From IMG/VR virus record IMGVR_UViG_3300033153_002543, positions 1-59,258 of that record: DNA of 59,258 bases; one strand, 5' to 3'. The notes beneath the pieces are model-generated. The model searched no databases. It was not told the origin of the DNA and saw only the letters and a program-made list of their open reading frames with translations. The translations under genes and the position numbers were made by a program. Numbering within the stretch: the stretch's first letter is position 1; every line of letters begins with the position of its first letter. Of this stretch, positions 20,811 to 26,975 are shown in pieces. This DNA is from a virus.

Positions 20811-21118
20811 CCCCGTACATGTATATAGTTGTTAGAACCGACATAAAAAAAGAATTCCAATTAGTTCAAGCTTGTCACGCTGCTGTAGAGGCAGGGTTCA
20901 CGTTTGATAGACCAGATGATATCGTACATTTAGTAGTATTACAAGTAGCTAGTAAGCAGGAACTTTCCGAGGTTTCCCTTCAATTATATAACGAGTCAAT
21001 TCCCTATGAGGAATTTACCGAATCTTGGGGAAACATGGGAGTAACGGCTCTAGCAACTAAACCAATTACTAAACGTCAAGAAGGGATACTGCGAAAGCTA
21101 TCCCTTCTTACTTATTAA
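20807..21118 (+). CDS. PTH2-like peptidyl-tRNA hydrolase family protein (103 aa)
   Basis: MYIVVRTDIKKEFQLVQACH with AAVEAG, then IVHLVVLQVASKQELSEV... match the Pth2 fold (the QACHA block and the central strand-helix). It is shorter and diverged from the enzyme at 10693. The final TALATKPITKRQEG aligns with the family's C-terminal strand. Activity is probable but not certain. tRNA-Glu begins immediately after its stop. Confidence 0.7.
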   Translation: MTPYMYIVVRTDIKKEFQLVQACHAAVEAGFTFDRPDDIVHLVVLQVASKQELSEVSLQLYNESIPYEEFTESWGNMGVTALATKPITKRQEGILRKLSLLTY

Positions 21119-21192
21119 GTCTCGTTCATCTAATGGTAGGATATCAGGTTTTCAACCTGAGTACAGGGGATCAATACCCCTACGAGACACCA
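21119..21192 (+). tRNA. tRNA-Glu(UUC)
   Basis: Acceptor GTCTCGT/ACGAGAC, stem TCAGG/CCTGA with loop TTTTCAA (UUC), T arm AGGGG-ATCAATA-CCCCT, encoded CCA. Confidence 0.9.
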
Positions 21193-21230
21193 ATTTCCGC
21201 ACTTATGGGCATCAGCTCCATAAGTATGAA

Positions 21231-21256
21231 GCCTCACGTAAAACTGAGGCTTTTTT
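21231..21256 (+). terminator. intrinsic terminator inside tRNA array
   Basis: GCCTCA/TGAGGC with an 8-nt loop and six T. A preceding hairpin ACTTATGG/CCATAAGT (21201-21225) may be a processing site. The T-run directly abuts tRNA-Gln, so read-through or processing is needed for that tRNA. Confidence 0.8.
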
Positions 21257-21335
21257 AGCTCTGTGGCGCAGAATGGTAATGCACCTGACTTTGAATCAGG
21301 GTATTTTGTTGGTTCGAATCCAACCAGAGCTTCCA
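21257..21335 (+). tRNA. tRNA-Gln(UUG)
   Basis: Acceptor AGCTCTG/CAGAGCT, loop CTTTGAA (UUG) on stem CCTGA/TCAGG, T arm GTTGG-TTCGAAT-CCAAC, encoded CCA. Confidence 0.9.
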
Positions 21336-21343
21336 AATTATAT

Positions 21344-21415
21344 GTCCCACGCAACTGGATGCAATCTTGACTACGAATTAGGATGTTCTAGGTTCGAATC
21401 CTAGGTGGGGCTCCA
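21344..21415 (+). tRNA. tRNA-Arg(ACG), reduced D arm
   Basis: Acceptor GTCCCAC/GTGGGGC, anticodon arm CTTGA-CTACGAA-TTAGG (ACG), canonical T arm CTAGG-TTCGAAT-CCTAG, encoded CCA. The D region is only GCA-ACTGGA-TGC. It retains GG, but the arm is shorter than normal. Confidence 0.65.
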
Positions 21416-21422
21416 AACAATG

Positions 21423-21500
21423 ATGTGGTATCTGTCTGCAGCAGGGGATTGGCTGGTTGCCTATGTATACCCCTAGGTTCAATTCCTATACCGTGTCCCA
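21423..21500 (+). tRNA. tRNA-like gene, possibly Thr(GGU)
   Basis: Acceptor ATGTGGT/ACCGTGT (several G-U), T loop TTCAATT and encoded CCA are present. The best anticodon loop is CTGGTTG (GGU), with T at position 37 and a T-T mismatch in the stem. D region CTG-TCTGCAG-CAG. Isotype uncertain; may be decaying. Confidence 0.45.
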
Positions 21501-21506
21501 AACAAT

Positions 21507-21592
21507 GGAAGGTGCTGCTAAAAGGATGGCGACTAGGTTTGAACCCTAGAGTGACGGCAACGTTAGGGGTTCGACTCCTCCACCTTCTTCCA
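21507..21592 (+). tRNA. tRNA-Ser(UGA)
   Basis: Acceptor GGAAGGT/ACCTTCT, stem CTAGG/CCTAG with loop TTTGAAC (UGA), long variable arm, T loop TTCGACT, encoded CCA. Confidence 0.85.
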
Positions 21593-21643
21593 AATTGTAA
21601 CTAAAAAATTTTAACTCGGCGCCAAACCACCGAGAAATATTAT

Positions 21644-21718
21644 GGTATAGTAGCTAACAGGTAAAGCAACATCTTCATAAGGTGCGAAATGAGAGTTCAA
21701 TTCTCTCCTATACTACCA
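21644..21718 (+). tRNA. tRNA with CAU anticodon (Met or Ile2)
   Basis: Acceptor GGTATAG/CTATACT (G1-U72), loop TTCATAA (CAU), T arm GAGAG-TTCAATT-CTCTC, encoded CCA. A second class I CAU tRNA. Confidence 0.83.
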
Positions 21719-21731
21719 AATAGGAAAATGT

Positions 21732-21893
21732 ATGATATGTCCCGTATGTGACATGGGGATATTAGAACCCTTACTAGATGAAAATGGCTATAGGTATAAT
21801 ATTTGTGATAGCTGTGGTTCAGAGCTAATAACACCTAAAGATTCAAGATATAATAAAGCGAGAAGAGCAGTAAATATAAATAAGGAAGATTGA
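21732..21893 (+). CDS. zinc-ribbon protein overlapping a tRNA (53 aa)
   Basis: MICPVCDMGILEPLLDENG... NICDSCGSEL carries two CxxC pairs, a classic small zinc ribbon. TAGGAAAATGT precedes the ATG. Its last 10 bases lie inside tRNA-Ser(GCU), so processing of the tRNA would cut the mRNA. Confidence 0.6.
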   Translation: MICPVCDMGILEPLLDENGYRYNICDSCGSELITPKDSRYNKARRAVNINKED

Positions 21894-21970
21894 CTGAATG
21901 GTAAAGTGCTGGGTTGCTAACCCAAGGCCACCGAAAGGTGAAATAGGTTCAATTCCTATATCTTCCACCA
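21884..21970 (+). tRNA. tRNA-Ser(GCU)
   Basis: Acceptor GGAAGAT/ATCTTCC, loop TTGCTAA (GCU), variable arm with CACC/GGTG stem, T loop TTCAATT, encoded CCA. Confidence 0.9.
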
Positions 21971-21983
21971 AACAAGGATAAGT

Positions 21984-22250
21984 ATGTTAGAAAAAATCAA
22001 ATCAAATCTAGGCTTCACACTAAACTTAGTAAGTCTAATAGCAACTGCCTTCGCAGTACTGATCTATTTGCAAACTACATTTGTACAGGCATCTGAGTTC
22101 ACTAAGTTTAAGGTAGATGCATGGGAAGATGAAGTATACAAACTAGCTATTAAAGAAAACAGACTTGCAAATGTTGGTAAAAAATTAAAGCCAGAAGAAA
22201 AAGCATATTTAGAATTATTAAAAGCCAGACTACAAGCAATTAAAAAATAG
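21984..22250 (+). CDS. hypothetical protein with N-terminal membrane segment (88 aa)
   Basis: Residues 10-34 are hydrophobic (LNLVSLIATAFAVLIYLQTT); the rest is a charged helix resembling phage spanin-like or small periplasmic proteins. A perfect CTTC hairpin (22044-22057) lies in the membrane segment. AAGGATAAGT precedes the ATG. Confidence 0.6.
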   Translation: MLEKIKSNLGFTLNLVSLIATAFAVLIYLQTTFVQASEFTKFKVDAWEDEVYKLAIKENRLANVGKKLKPEEKAYLELLKARLQAIKK

Positions 22251-22253
22251 TAG

Positions 22254-22282
22254 TTGACTTCGCAACAATAATTGGGTATAAT
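22254..22282 (+). promoter_or_regulatory. sigma70-type promoter
   Basis: TTGACT at 22254-22259 and TATAAT at 22277-22282, 17-bp spacer of the TTCGCAAC type. The expected start of transcription coincides with the next ATG. Confidence 0.9.
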
Positions 22283-22288
22283 ACGTTT

Positions 22289-22495
22289 ATGAAATCAGAA
22301 AAGCCAAAGATTATAGAAATGTTTGATAAGTTACCAAAGGTAATTACTAGTTGCGAAAATATCTTCCAACTTATTGTAGCACAGAAATATGCACACTTAG
22401 CATATAAAAAGTTTAACCAATCTAAAGTATTACGTGGATTTGGTAATCAATTATTAAGAGATAAACACGAGAAATTAAAGAATGGTAATAGATAA
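22289..22495 (+). CDS. hypothetical protein, probably leaderless mRNA (68 aa)
   Basis: The ATG lies 7 bp after the -10 box, leaving no room for a ribosome-binding site, so the mRNA may be leaderless. An internal ATG at 22319 is an alternative. The product is a basic, helical 68-residue protein. No family. Confidence 0.5.
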   Translation: MKSEKPKIIEMFDKLPKVITSCENIFQLIVAQKYAHLAYKKFNQSKVLRGFGNQLLRDKHEKLKNGNR

Positions 22496-22658
22496 GTTGA
22501 TATTAATGGAAAAAACCATTAAAGTAATTGCTACCAGCACAACAAAAGAGCAAAGAAATGTAGCTATTAGATATTACTTCAGAGCTGCACGCCTAGCAAA
22601 TTTTACAGAACTAGACTTTTCATATATACTACAAAGAGTAAAAGATAGTGACCAATAA
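22482..22658 (+). CDS. hypothetical helical protein (58 aa)
   Basis: Starts 14 bp inside the previous gene. MVIDKLILMEKTIKVIATST... then YYFRAARLANFTELD. The family is unknown. Overlaps the next ORF by 11 bp. Confidence 0.5.
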   Translation: MVIDKLILMEKTIKVIATSTTKEQRNVAIRYYFRAARLANFTELDFSYILQRVKDSDQ

Positions 22659-22821
22659 AAAAGAAAGAAAAGAATATATAGGTAATGATACCGAATTACT
22701 ATTGAGACTCGCTGATTTAGCGGTTTCAAAGATAGAGCTAATGTTAGATTGGCAAGATTATAACAGAAAGAATAATAATGAATTATCATGGAAAAAATAT
22801 AATGCTCCTGTGGTGAAATAG
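22648..22821 (+). CDS. hypothetical protein overlapping tRNA-Leu (57 aa)
   Basis: A GTG start in overlap with the previous gene. The frame runs LLLRLADLAVSKIELMLDWQ and ends inside tRNA-Leu(UAG). The overlap with a tRNA makes the C-terminus uncertain. Confidence 0.4.
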   Translation: MTNKKERKEYIGNDTELLLRLADLAVSKIELMLDWQDYNRKNNNELSWKKYNAPVVK

Positions 22822-22888
22822 GTAGACACGCTAGATTTAGAATCTAGTGCAGAGATGCGTGAAGGTTCGATTCCTTTCAGGAGTACCA
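22804..22888 (+). tRNA. tRNA-Leu(UAG)
   Basis: Acceptor GCTCCTG/CAGGAGT, stem CTAGA/TCTAG with loop TTTAGAA (UAG), variable arm, T loop TTCGATT, encoded CCA. Confidence 0.9.
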
Positions 22889-22896
22889 AACAATTT

Positions 22897-22971
22897 GGGG
22901 ATATAGTGCTAACGGGAACACACCGCGCTTGCAACGCGGAAATCTGAGTTCGATTCTCAGTTTCTCCACCA
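22897..22971 (+). tRNA. tRNA-Ala(UGC)
   Basis: Acceptor GGGGATA/TTTCTCC, stem CCGCG/CGCGG with loop CTTGCAA (UGC), T arm CTGAG-TTCGATT-CTCAG, encoded CCA. The acceptor's third pair is G-U, the AlaRS identity position. Confidence 0.9.
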
Positions 22972-23190
22972 AATATTAATACACAGCGAAACTAGGTAAA
23001 CCAGACCAAAGCTAGGAACAGTTGCAGTAAGTCGCTGGGGATTTTCGAAAGGTTAGGTAGCTCAAATTACGTAAGAGTCTAATCAAGATTTCCCTAATAC
23101 CAAGGATGGTCTTGTGTTATTTGATATGTATTTAAGTTAAAAAGCCACACCTTGCGGTAGGTTCTTAAGTACATATCAAATTTCAACAAT
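22972..23190 (+). ncRNA. structured RNA region with 17-bp hairpin (h)
   Basis: Bases 23120-23136 pair with 23164-23180 over 17 bp (one G-U), enclosing an inner helix around CTTGC. Upstream, CAGCGA/TCGCTG and CTAG complements suggest a second fold at 22982-23038. No ORF fits. It resembles the long-stem RNAs near Ro60, but lies 5 kb from it. Confidence 0.5.
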
Positions 23191-23265
23191 GCTGGGTAGG
23201 CCGATTGGCGAGGCGTTAGTTTTACATACTAATAGTACACGGTTCGATTCCGTGATCCAGTACCA
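23191..23265 (+). tRNA. tRNA-Val(UAC)
   Basis: Acceptor GCTGGGT/ATCCAGT, D arm GCC...GGC, stem TTAGT/ACTAA with loop TTTACAT (UAC), T arm CACGG-TTCGATT-CCGTG, encoded CCA. Confidence 0.9.
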
Positions 23266-23283
23266 ACTTAAGAGAATAGTACA

Positions 23284-24078
23284 ATGTTAATCAGACCAGT
23301 ATCAGACCTCCATTTAGAATTTAGTTATGGAAATATGCGTCTGAATGAATTACCTACAGATAAAGACACAGTTCTTATCTTAGCAGGTGATATTGGCTTA
23401 GCTAGTAAGCCACATACTTATATGGATTTTTTTCATGACAAAGCTAATAGATTCCGTGATGTTATTTATATTATGGGTAATCATGAACATTATAAAGGTA
23501 GTTTTTCTTGCTCTAAAGGTAGAGTTAAAGACAATCTTGCTGAGTTTGTTAATGTTCATGTAATGGAAAAAGAATCCTTAGTTATAGATGATACTGTATT
23601 TATTGCAGCAACTCTATGGACAAGTATGAATAACCATGATATTTTGTGTATGGAACAGTCTAGACTTACTATGAATGATTATACAACTATTAGACACGGA
23701 ACATCTGCAGAACCTTGGAAACGCAAATTAAAACCAATAGATACTGTAGAAGATCATTTAAATGCGAAACACTATATTTTTGAAGAAATTAAAAAACATA
23801 AAGATAAAAAAGTAGTAGTTATTAGTCATCATGCTCCTAGTTTTAAATCTGTACCTGAAGAATTTAAAGGGGATACTATTAATGGTGCTTATGCTTCAGA
23901 ATTATTTGAGGACATTATGGAACATAATCCTGATATCTGGATTCACGGCCATACGCATAATAGCTTTAATTATATGGTTGGGGATACTAATATTATCTGC
24001 AATCCTAGAGGCTATCACACAGAAAGTGGACAATACTTAAACTTAACCTTTAATGAGGAGCTTGTAATAAATGTCTAA
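23284..24078 (+). CDS. calcineurin-like metallophosphoesterase (264 aa)
   Basis: SDLHLEF (residues 7-13), LAGDIGL (34-40), MGNHEHY (61-67), SHHAP and HGHTHNSFNY are the conserved metal-ligand blocks of the calcineurin-type fold. At 264 residues it is the longer of the two such genes and is closest to Icc/MJ0936-like enzymes. The substrate is not deducible. AGAGAATAGTACA precedes the ATG. Confidence 0.88.
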   Translation: MLIRPVSDLHLEFSYGNMRLNELPTDKDTVLILAGDIGLASKPHTYMDFFHDKANRFRDVIYIMGNHEHYKGSFSCSKGRVKDNLAEFVNVHVMEKESLVIDDTVFIAATLWTSMNNHDILCMEQSRLTMNDYTTIRHGTSAEPWKRKLKPIDTVEDHLNAKHYIFEEIKKHKDKKVVVISHHAPSFKSVPEEFKGDTINGAYASELFEDIMEHNPDIWIHGHTHNSFNYMVGDTNIICNPRGYHTESGQYLNLTFNEELVINV

Positions 24079-24238
24079 ATTATTATATATTGTTAAATTT
24101 TGTACTAAGAATCAGCTTTTTGAATCTAAGACTGAAGAATATTTTTATAGTAAAGATAAAGCAGATGCATTAGTTGATAAGTATAGATCTGATGATTATC
24201 ATTGGGCAATTTTACATACAATACAACCTGAGGAATAA
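24071..24238 (+). CDS. hypothetical protein (55 aa)
   Basis: Overlaps the phosphoesterase by 8 bp. MSKLLYIVKFCTKNQLFESK... DKADALVDKYR, a small strand-helix protein of unknown role. Confidence 0.5.
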   Translation: MSKLLYIVKFCTKNQLFESKTEEYFYSKDKADALVDKYRSDDYHWAILHTIQPEE

Positions 24239-24240
24239 AA

Positions 24241-24384
24241 ATGAAAGAACGTAAAGATTATATGACAAATACACAAAAGGTTGCAATGGGCAACTTACCG
24301 AGAACTCATGCAAATTGTAAATTACATACAAAAGTAATGAGACCGGGAAAAACAGCTAAAGATAGAGCTAATGGCGGTCATTAA
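24241..24384 (+). CDS. small basic protein (47 aa)
   Basis: GAGGAATAAAA precedes the ATG. MKERKDYMTNTQKVAMGNLP... ends KDRANGGH. Very basic; possible nucleic-acid binder. Supported by position only. Confidence 0.45.
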   Translation: MKERKDYMTNTQKVAMGNLPRTHANCKLHTKVMRPGKTAKDRANGGH

Positions 24385-24392
24385 AGAACTAT

Positions 24393-24482
24393 AGCAAGGT
24401 CGAGAAGTCTGGTCATCTCATGGGGCTCATAACCCTAATCGCCTAACAGCGTTCGCAGGTTCGAATCCTGCCTTTGCTTCCA
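24393..24482 (+). tRNA. type II tRNA with CAU anticodon
   Basis: Acceptor AGCAAGG/CTTTGCT, D arm GAGA-AGTCTGGTCA-TCTC, stem TGGGG/CCCTA with loop CTCATAA (CAU), a 17-nt variable arm with CGC/GCG stem, T arm GCAGG-TTCGAAT-CCTGC, encoded CCA. Long variable arms belong to Leu, Ser and Tyr tRNAs, so a CAU anticodon here is unusual. Isotype unclear. Confidence 0.8.
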
Positions 24483-24542
24483 GTTAAAGAAGTCACTCAC
24501 ACCACGCAATTAGAGCGGAAATGTCAAACTTCTATAAATTAT

Positions 24543-24619
24543 TCCTTACGGGCCCTCTTGGTGGGGGCATACGGCTGTTAACCGTAACGCGTCCTGTTCG
24601 AATCGGGAGTAAGGAGCCA
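24543..24619 (+). tRNA. tRNA-Asn(GUU)
   Basis: Acceptor TCCTTAC/GTAAGGA with G73, stem TACGG/CCGTA and loop CTGTTAA (GUU), T loop TTCGAAT, encoded CCA. Confidence 0.92.
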
Positions 24620-24625
24620 ATCAAT

Positions 24626-24697
24626 GCCATGTGTTCTGGGAACTAGAGAGCCTCCAAAACTCTTCATCGCAGGGTTCGACTCCCTGTCGTGGTGCCA
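24626..24697 (+). tRNA. tRNA-Trp(CCA)
   Basis: Acceptor GCCATGT/TCGTGGT with G73, stem AGAGC/ACTCT (C31-A39 mismatch) with loop CTCCAAA (CCA), T arm CAGGG-TTCGACT-CCCTG, encoded CCA. The D arm is short (TCT/AGA). Confidence 0.85.
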
Positions 24698-24715
24698 ACT
24701 TAAATAGTACTAAGT

Positions 24716-24904
24716 ATGTCTAACATTAAAGAAACAATAGAATATTTAAAAGGTACTTGTAATACACTAGATGATGAAGATTTCACTATAGAAGAATTAA
24801 CATTATTAGATGATGAAATTTTTCTTTGTGATATTTGTAACTGGTGGTGTGAAGTATGTGAAATGTCTGAAACAGACCATGCAGTCTGTACAGACTGTGA
24901 ATAA
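24716..24904 (+). CDS. cysteine-rich zinc-binding protein (62 aa)
   Basis: An acidic N-terminal half is followed by CDIC, CEVC and CTDC pairs (residues 38-61), a probable zinc-finger. Stop codon 2 bp before tRNA-Pro. Function unknown. Confidence 0.6.
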   Translation: MSNIKETIEYLKGTCNTLDDEDFTIEELTLLDDEIFLCDICNWWCEVCEMSETDHAVCTDCE

Positions 24905-24905
24905 T

Positions 24906-24979
24906 CTGGATGTAATGTACTGGCTGCATCCGAGCCTTGGAAGCTCGTAGAGTGAGTTCGATTCTCACCTTCCAGACCA
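24906..24979 (+). tRNA. tRNA-Pro(UGG)
   Basis: Acceptor CTGGATG/CTTCCAG, stem CGAGC/GCTCG with loop CTTGGAA (UGG), T arm GTGAG-TTCGATT-CTCAC, encoded CCA. Confidence 0.9.
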
Positions 24980-24985
24980 AACAAT

Positions 24986-25065
24986 AGTTAGTTATGGTAG
25001 TATGGGCTTCATGAGCCCAGCCAAGTGCACTTGGTTTGTAGGTTCGAATCCTACGCTAACGACCA
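24986..25065 (+). tRNA. type II tRNA with CAU anticodon, minimal D arm
   Basis: Stem TGGGC/GCCCA with loop TTCATGA (CAU); variable arm CCAAG-TGCA-CTTGG is a perfect hairpin; T arm GTAGG-TTCGAAT-CCTAC; encoded CCA. The D region is only TAT-GGTA-GTA. The first acceptor pair is A-G. A second class II CAU tRNA. Confidence 0.7.
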
Positions 25066-25071
25066 ATTTAA

Positions 25072-25147
25072 GGGATTGTAGCACAACTGGTAGTGCAGTG
25101 GATTGTCTATCCGAAGGTTGCGAGTTCGAATCTCGTCATTCCCGCCA
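25072..25147 (+). tRNA. tRNA-Asp(GUC)
   Basis: Acceptor GGGATTG/CATTCCC with G73, D arm GCAC...GTGC, loop TTGTCTA (GUC), T arm GCGAG-TTCGAAT-CTCGT, encoded CCA. Confidence 0.88.
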
Positions 25148-25153
25148 AATAAT

Positions 25154-25228
25154 GTACCTGTGGCTGAATGATTAGGCGGCGGATTGCAAATGCGCACAAT
25201 GCAGGTTTGAATCCTGTCAGGTATTCCA
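25154..25228 (+). tRNA. tRNA-Cys(GCA)
   Basis: Acceptor GTACCTG/CAGGTAT, D arm GCTG...GGC, loop TTGCAAA (GCA), T loop TTTGAAT, encoded CCA with U73, the Cys discriminator. Confidence 0.88.
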
Positions 25229-25230
25229 CT

Positions 25231-25587
25231 ATGAAAATATTACTTATAAGCTTTATTTTATTAATTAGTTGTTCAGATAGCAATGTTGAACATACAGTAT
25301 CTCAGCAATGCGGCGATGCTAGCCTTAATACCTACACCTTATCTTGGGACAATGTTTTAGATAGTGACTTAAAAGCATACAAAGTATATTATAAACTAAA
25401 AGACAATACACAATTAACTAAAACTAATAGTAATTACTCTAGCGAACTAACAACAAATACATGGTTTATAGACCCAATAGAATTGAGTTTATCAATCTGT
25501 GATAAAGTAGAGTTTGGTGTAGTTGCTATAGGTAACACTAAAAGTGAATCCATACTATCTAGTACACTAGTAATAATAATAGATTAA
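25231..25587 (+). CDS. lipoprotein with fibronectin-III-like domain (118 aa)
   Basis: The ATG at 25231 lies 2 bp after the tRNA-Cys end, and an upstream extension through the tRNA is rejected. MKILLISFILLISCSDS is a lipoprotein signal with the cysteine at residue 14. The mature part shows a beta-sandwich pattern (LSWDNVLDSDLKAYKVYYKL... VEFGVVAI) typical of FN3 folds. It is probably anchored in the host outer membrane; superinfection blocking would be one possibility, not shown. Confidence 0.65.
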   Translation: MKILLISFILLISCSDSNVEHTVSQQCGDASLNTYTLSWDNVLDSDLKAYKVYYKLKDNTQLTKTNSNYSSELTTNTWFIDPIELSLSICDKVEFGVVAIGNTKSESILSSTLVIIID

Positions 25588-25603
25588 AACAAAGGACTGT
25601 AAT

Positions 25604-25864
25604 ATGAAAGATTTAGAACAACTAGAAAGAGACGCTATTAAGGAAAAAGAAACATTAGAGAATAAAGCATTAGAATTATTTATTAAAGACTTTATAGTTC
25701 AAGATTTAGAACAAATAGAACAAGCTGAAAATAAGTTAGATAGCTTAAAGAAGAAAAAAGATGCTAAAGATTTAGATTTTTATAAGCGCGAATTTAATAA
25801 AAGTGATATGCGCTCGGGTAGTTGTAGTACATATAAAGAGAACTATATAACTAAAGTTAAATAA
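25604..25864 (+). CDS. coiled-coil protein (86 aa)
   Basis: Nearly the whole length is charged helix with heptad leucines (QLERDAIKEKETLENKALEL). AAAGGACTGTAAT precedes the ATG. Role unknown. Confidence 0.6.
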   Translation: MKDLEQLERDAIKEKETLENKALELFIKDFIVQDLEQIEQAENKLDSLKKKKDAKDLDFYKREFNKSDMRSGSCSTYKENYITKVK

Positions 25865-25868
25865 TAAT

Positions 25869-25941
25869 GTGGCGATGGCTCAATGGTAGAGCGTCGAGTT
25901 GTGACCTCGAAGGCAAGGGTTCGATTCCCTACGTCACCCCA
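25869..25941 (+). tRNA. tRNA-His(GUG)
   Basis: Stem TCGAG/CTCGA with loop TTGTGAC (GUG), D arm GCTC...GAGC, T arm AGGG-TTCGATT-CCCT, C73, encoded CCA. Bacterial tRNA-His normally has an encoded G at -1 opposite C73. Here the base before G1 is T. Confidence 0.88.
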
Positions 25942-25966
25942 AATACAGCGAAACGGCTTAGCGGCC

Positions 25967-25993
25967 TTGTTAGGGCTCACTCCCTAACTAGCT
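25967..25993 (+). other. hairpin before HNH gene
   Basis: GTTAGGG-CTCACT-CCCTAAC is a 7-bp stem without a T-run. It lies between tRNA-His and the HNH gene and may be an RNA-processing or stabilising hairpin. Confidence 0.5.
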
Positions 25994-26014
25994 ATTAATA
26001 TTAGTGAGGATATA

Positions 26015-26605
26015 ATGAATATAGAAGAAGATAAGCTAGAAAAAATAAATGAGTATTTGAAAATATTTGTAGATATAGAAGTATTAAATAAATGTTCAAA
26101 ATTAGAAGAGTATAAGAAAGCATTAGTATTAGGCACGTATAGAAAAGCAAATATAAGTACAGTAACGTATGCAAAGTATAATAGATTACTATGCCCTGAT
26201 AAAGGAAAGAATGATCACCCACTGGGGTATATCCTAGATGTTTTAGGGTACAAGTACTGTGCTCAATGTAAAGAAATAAAGCGTGTACCTAAATTTAGTA
26301 AAAATAAAACAAGGAATTATGGGTTACACCCGCAATGTAAACCTTGCGATTATGCTAATACTTTGAGAACTCAAAAACATAGGCAAGCTAAATATAAAGC
26401 AGCCAAGCTTAAAAGAACACCTAAATGGGCTGATTTGTTAAAAATAAAAGACATATATAATAAATGTCCTAAAGGCTATCACGTAGATCATGAAATACCT
26501 CTACAAGGTAAGCTAGTTAGTGGTTTGCATGTTGAAAGTAATCTGCAATATTTAACAGCTACAGAAAATATAAAGAAAGGTAATAGATATACCCCGGTAA
26601 CTTAA
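26015..26605 (+). CDS. HNH endonuclease with zinc finger (196 aa)
   Basis: A zinc site CAQCKEIKRVPKFSKN ... CKPC (about residues 87-114) is followed by GYHVDHEIPLQGKLVSGLHV and ESNLQYLTATEN, the HNH core (His, Asp-His, Asn). This arrangement matches group I-type free-standing homing endonucleases of phages. Its 3' end overlaps tRNA-Ile by 15 bp. It may be mobile and use the tRNA locus as target (inference). Confidence 0.85.
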   Translation: MNIEEDKLEKINEYLKIFVDIEVLNKCSKLEEYKKALVLGTYRKANISTVTYAKYNRLLCPDKGKNDHPLGYILDVLGYKYCAQCKEIKRVPKFSKNKTRNYGLHPQCKPCDYANTLRTQKHRQAKYKAAKLKRTPKWADLLKIKDIYNKCPKGYHVDHEIPLQGKLVSGLHVESNLQYLTATENIKKGNRYTPVT

Positions 26606-26666
26606 AGGCTAAGTGCTGAGCTGATAACTCAGTGTCATGCTGGTTCGAATCCAGCTCGGGGTACCA
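26591..26666 (+). tRNA. tRNA-Ile(GAU)
   Basis: Acceptor ACCCCGG/TCGGGGT, stem CTGAG/CTCAG with loop CTGATAA (GAU), T arm GCTGG-TTCGAAT-CCAGC, encoded CCA. Its first 15 bases are also the last codons of the HNH gene. Confidence 0.9.
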
Positions 26667-26682
26667 AATAAAAAGGAAACAT

Positions 26683-26886
26683 ATGTCTACAGAAATACAA
26701 GATAGAGTCATGGATATATGTGTTGCGTATGAAGAAGGCTACGCAGTAGGAGAACAAAACATGAGTTCCACTTTTAATATTTACCCGCATGAAACGGAGA
26801 AGTATTATGCTTGGTATTATGGACACACAAATTCATTAACAAACCAGATGTTAGCTCCTAAAGAAATAACATTCGAATTAGAATAA
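26683..26886 (+). CDS. hypothetical protein (67 aa)
   Basis: The ATG at 26683 follows AAAAGGAAACAT; an extension into tRNA-Ile is rejected. MSTEIQDRVMDICVAYEEGY... contains YYAWYYGH. No family. The stop is immediately before tRNA-Phe. Confidence 0.6.
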   Translation: MSTEIQDRVMDICVAYEEGYAVGEQNMSSTFNIYPHETEKYYAWYYGHTNSLTNQMLAPKEITFELE

Positions 26887-26962
26887 GGAAATGTAGCTCC
26901 AATGGTAGAGCGATTGGTTGAAGCCCAGTGCGTTGTAGGTTCGAGTCCTACCATTTCCACCA
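26887..26962 (+). tRNA. tRNA-Phe(GAA)
   Basis: Acceptor GGAAATG/CATTTCC, D arm GCTC...GAGC, loop TTGAAGC (GAA) on ATTGG/CCAGT, T arm GTAGG-TTCGAGT-CCTAC, encoded CCA. Confidence 0.9.
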
Positions 26963-26975
26963 AATTAGAGGTTAT

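Noticed and set aside
24700-24984. Minus-strand ORFs over tRNA-Pro and the zinc protein
   Set aside because: Antisense tRNA translation artefacts (ENRTHST-type peptides). The plus strand carries the real genes. Similar shadows at 19382, 21130, 26635 and 28853 were dropped for the same reason.
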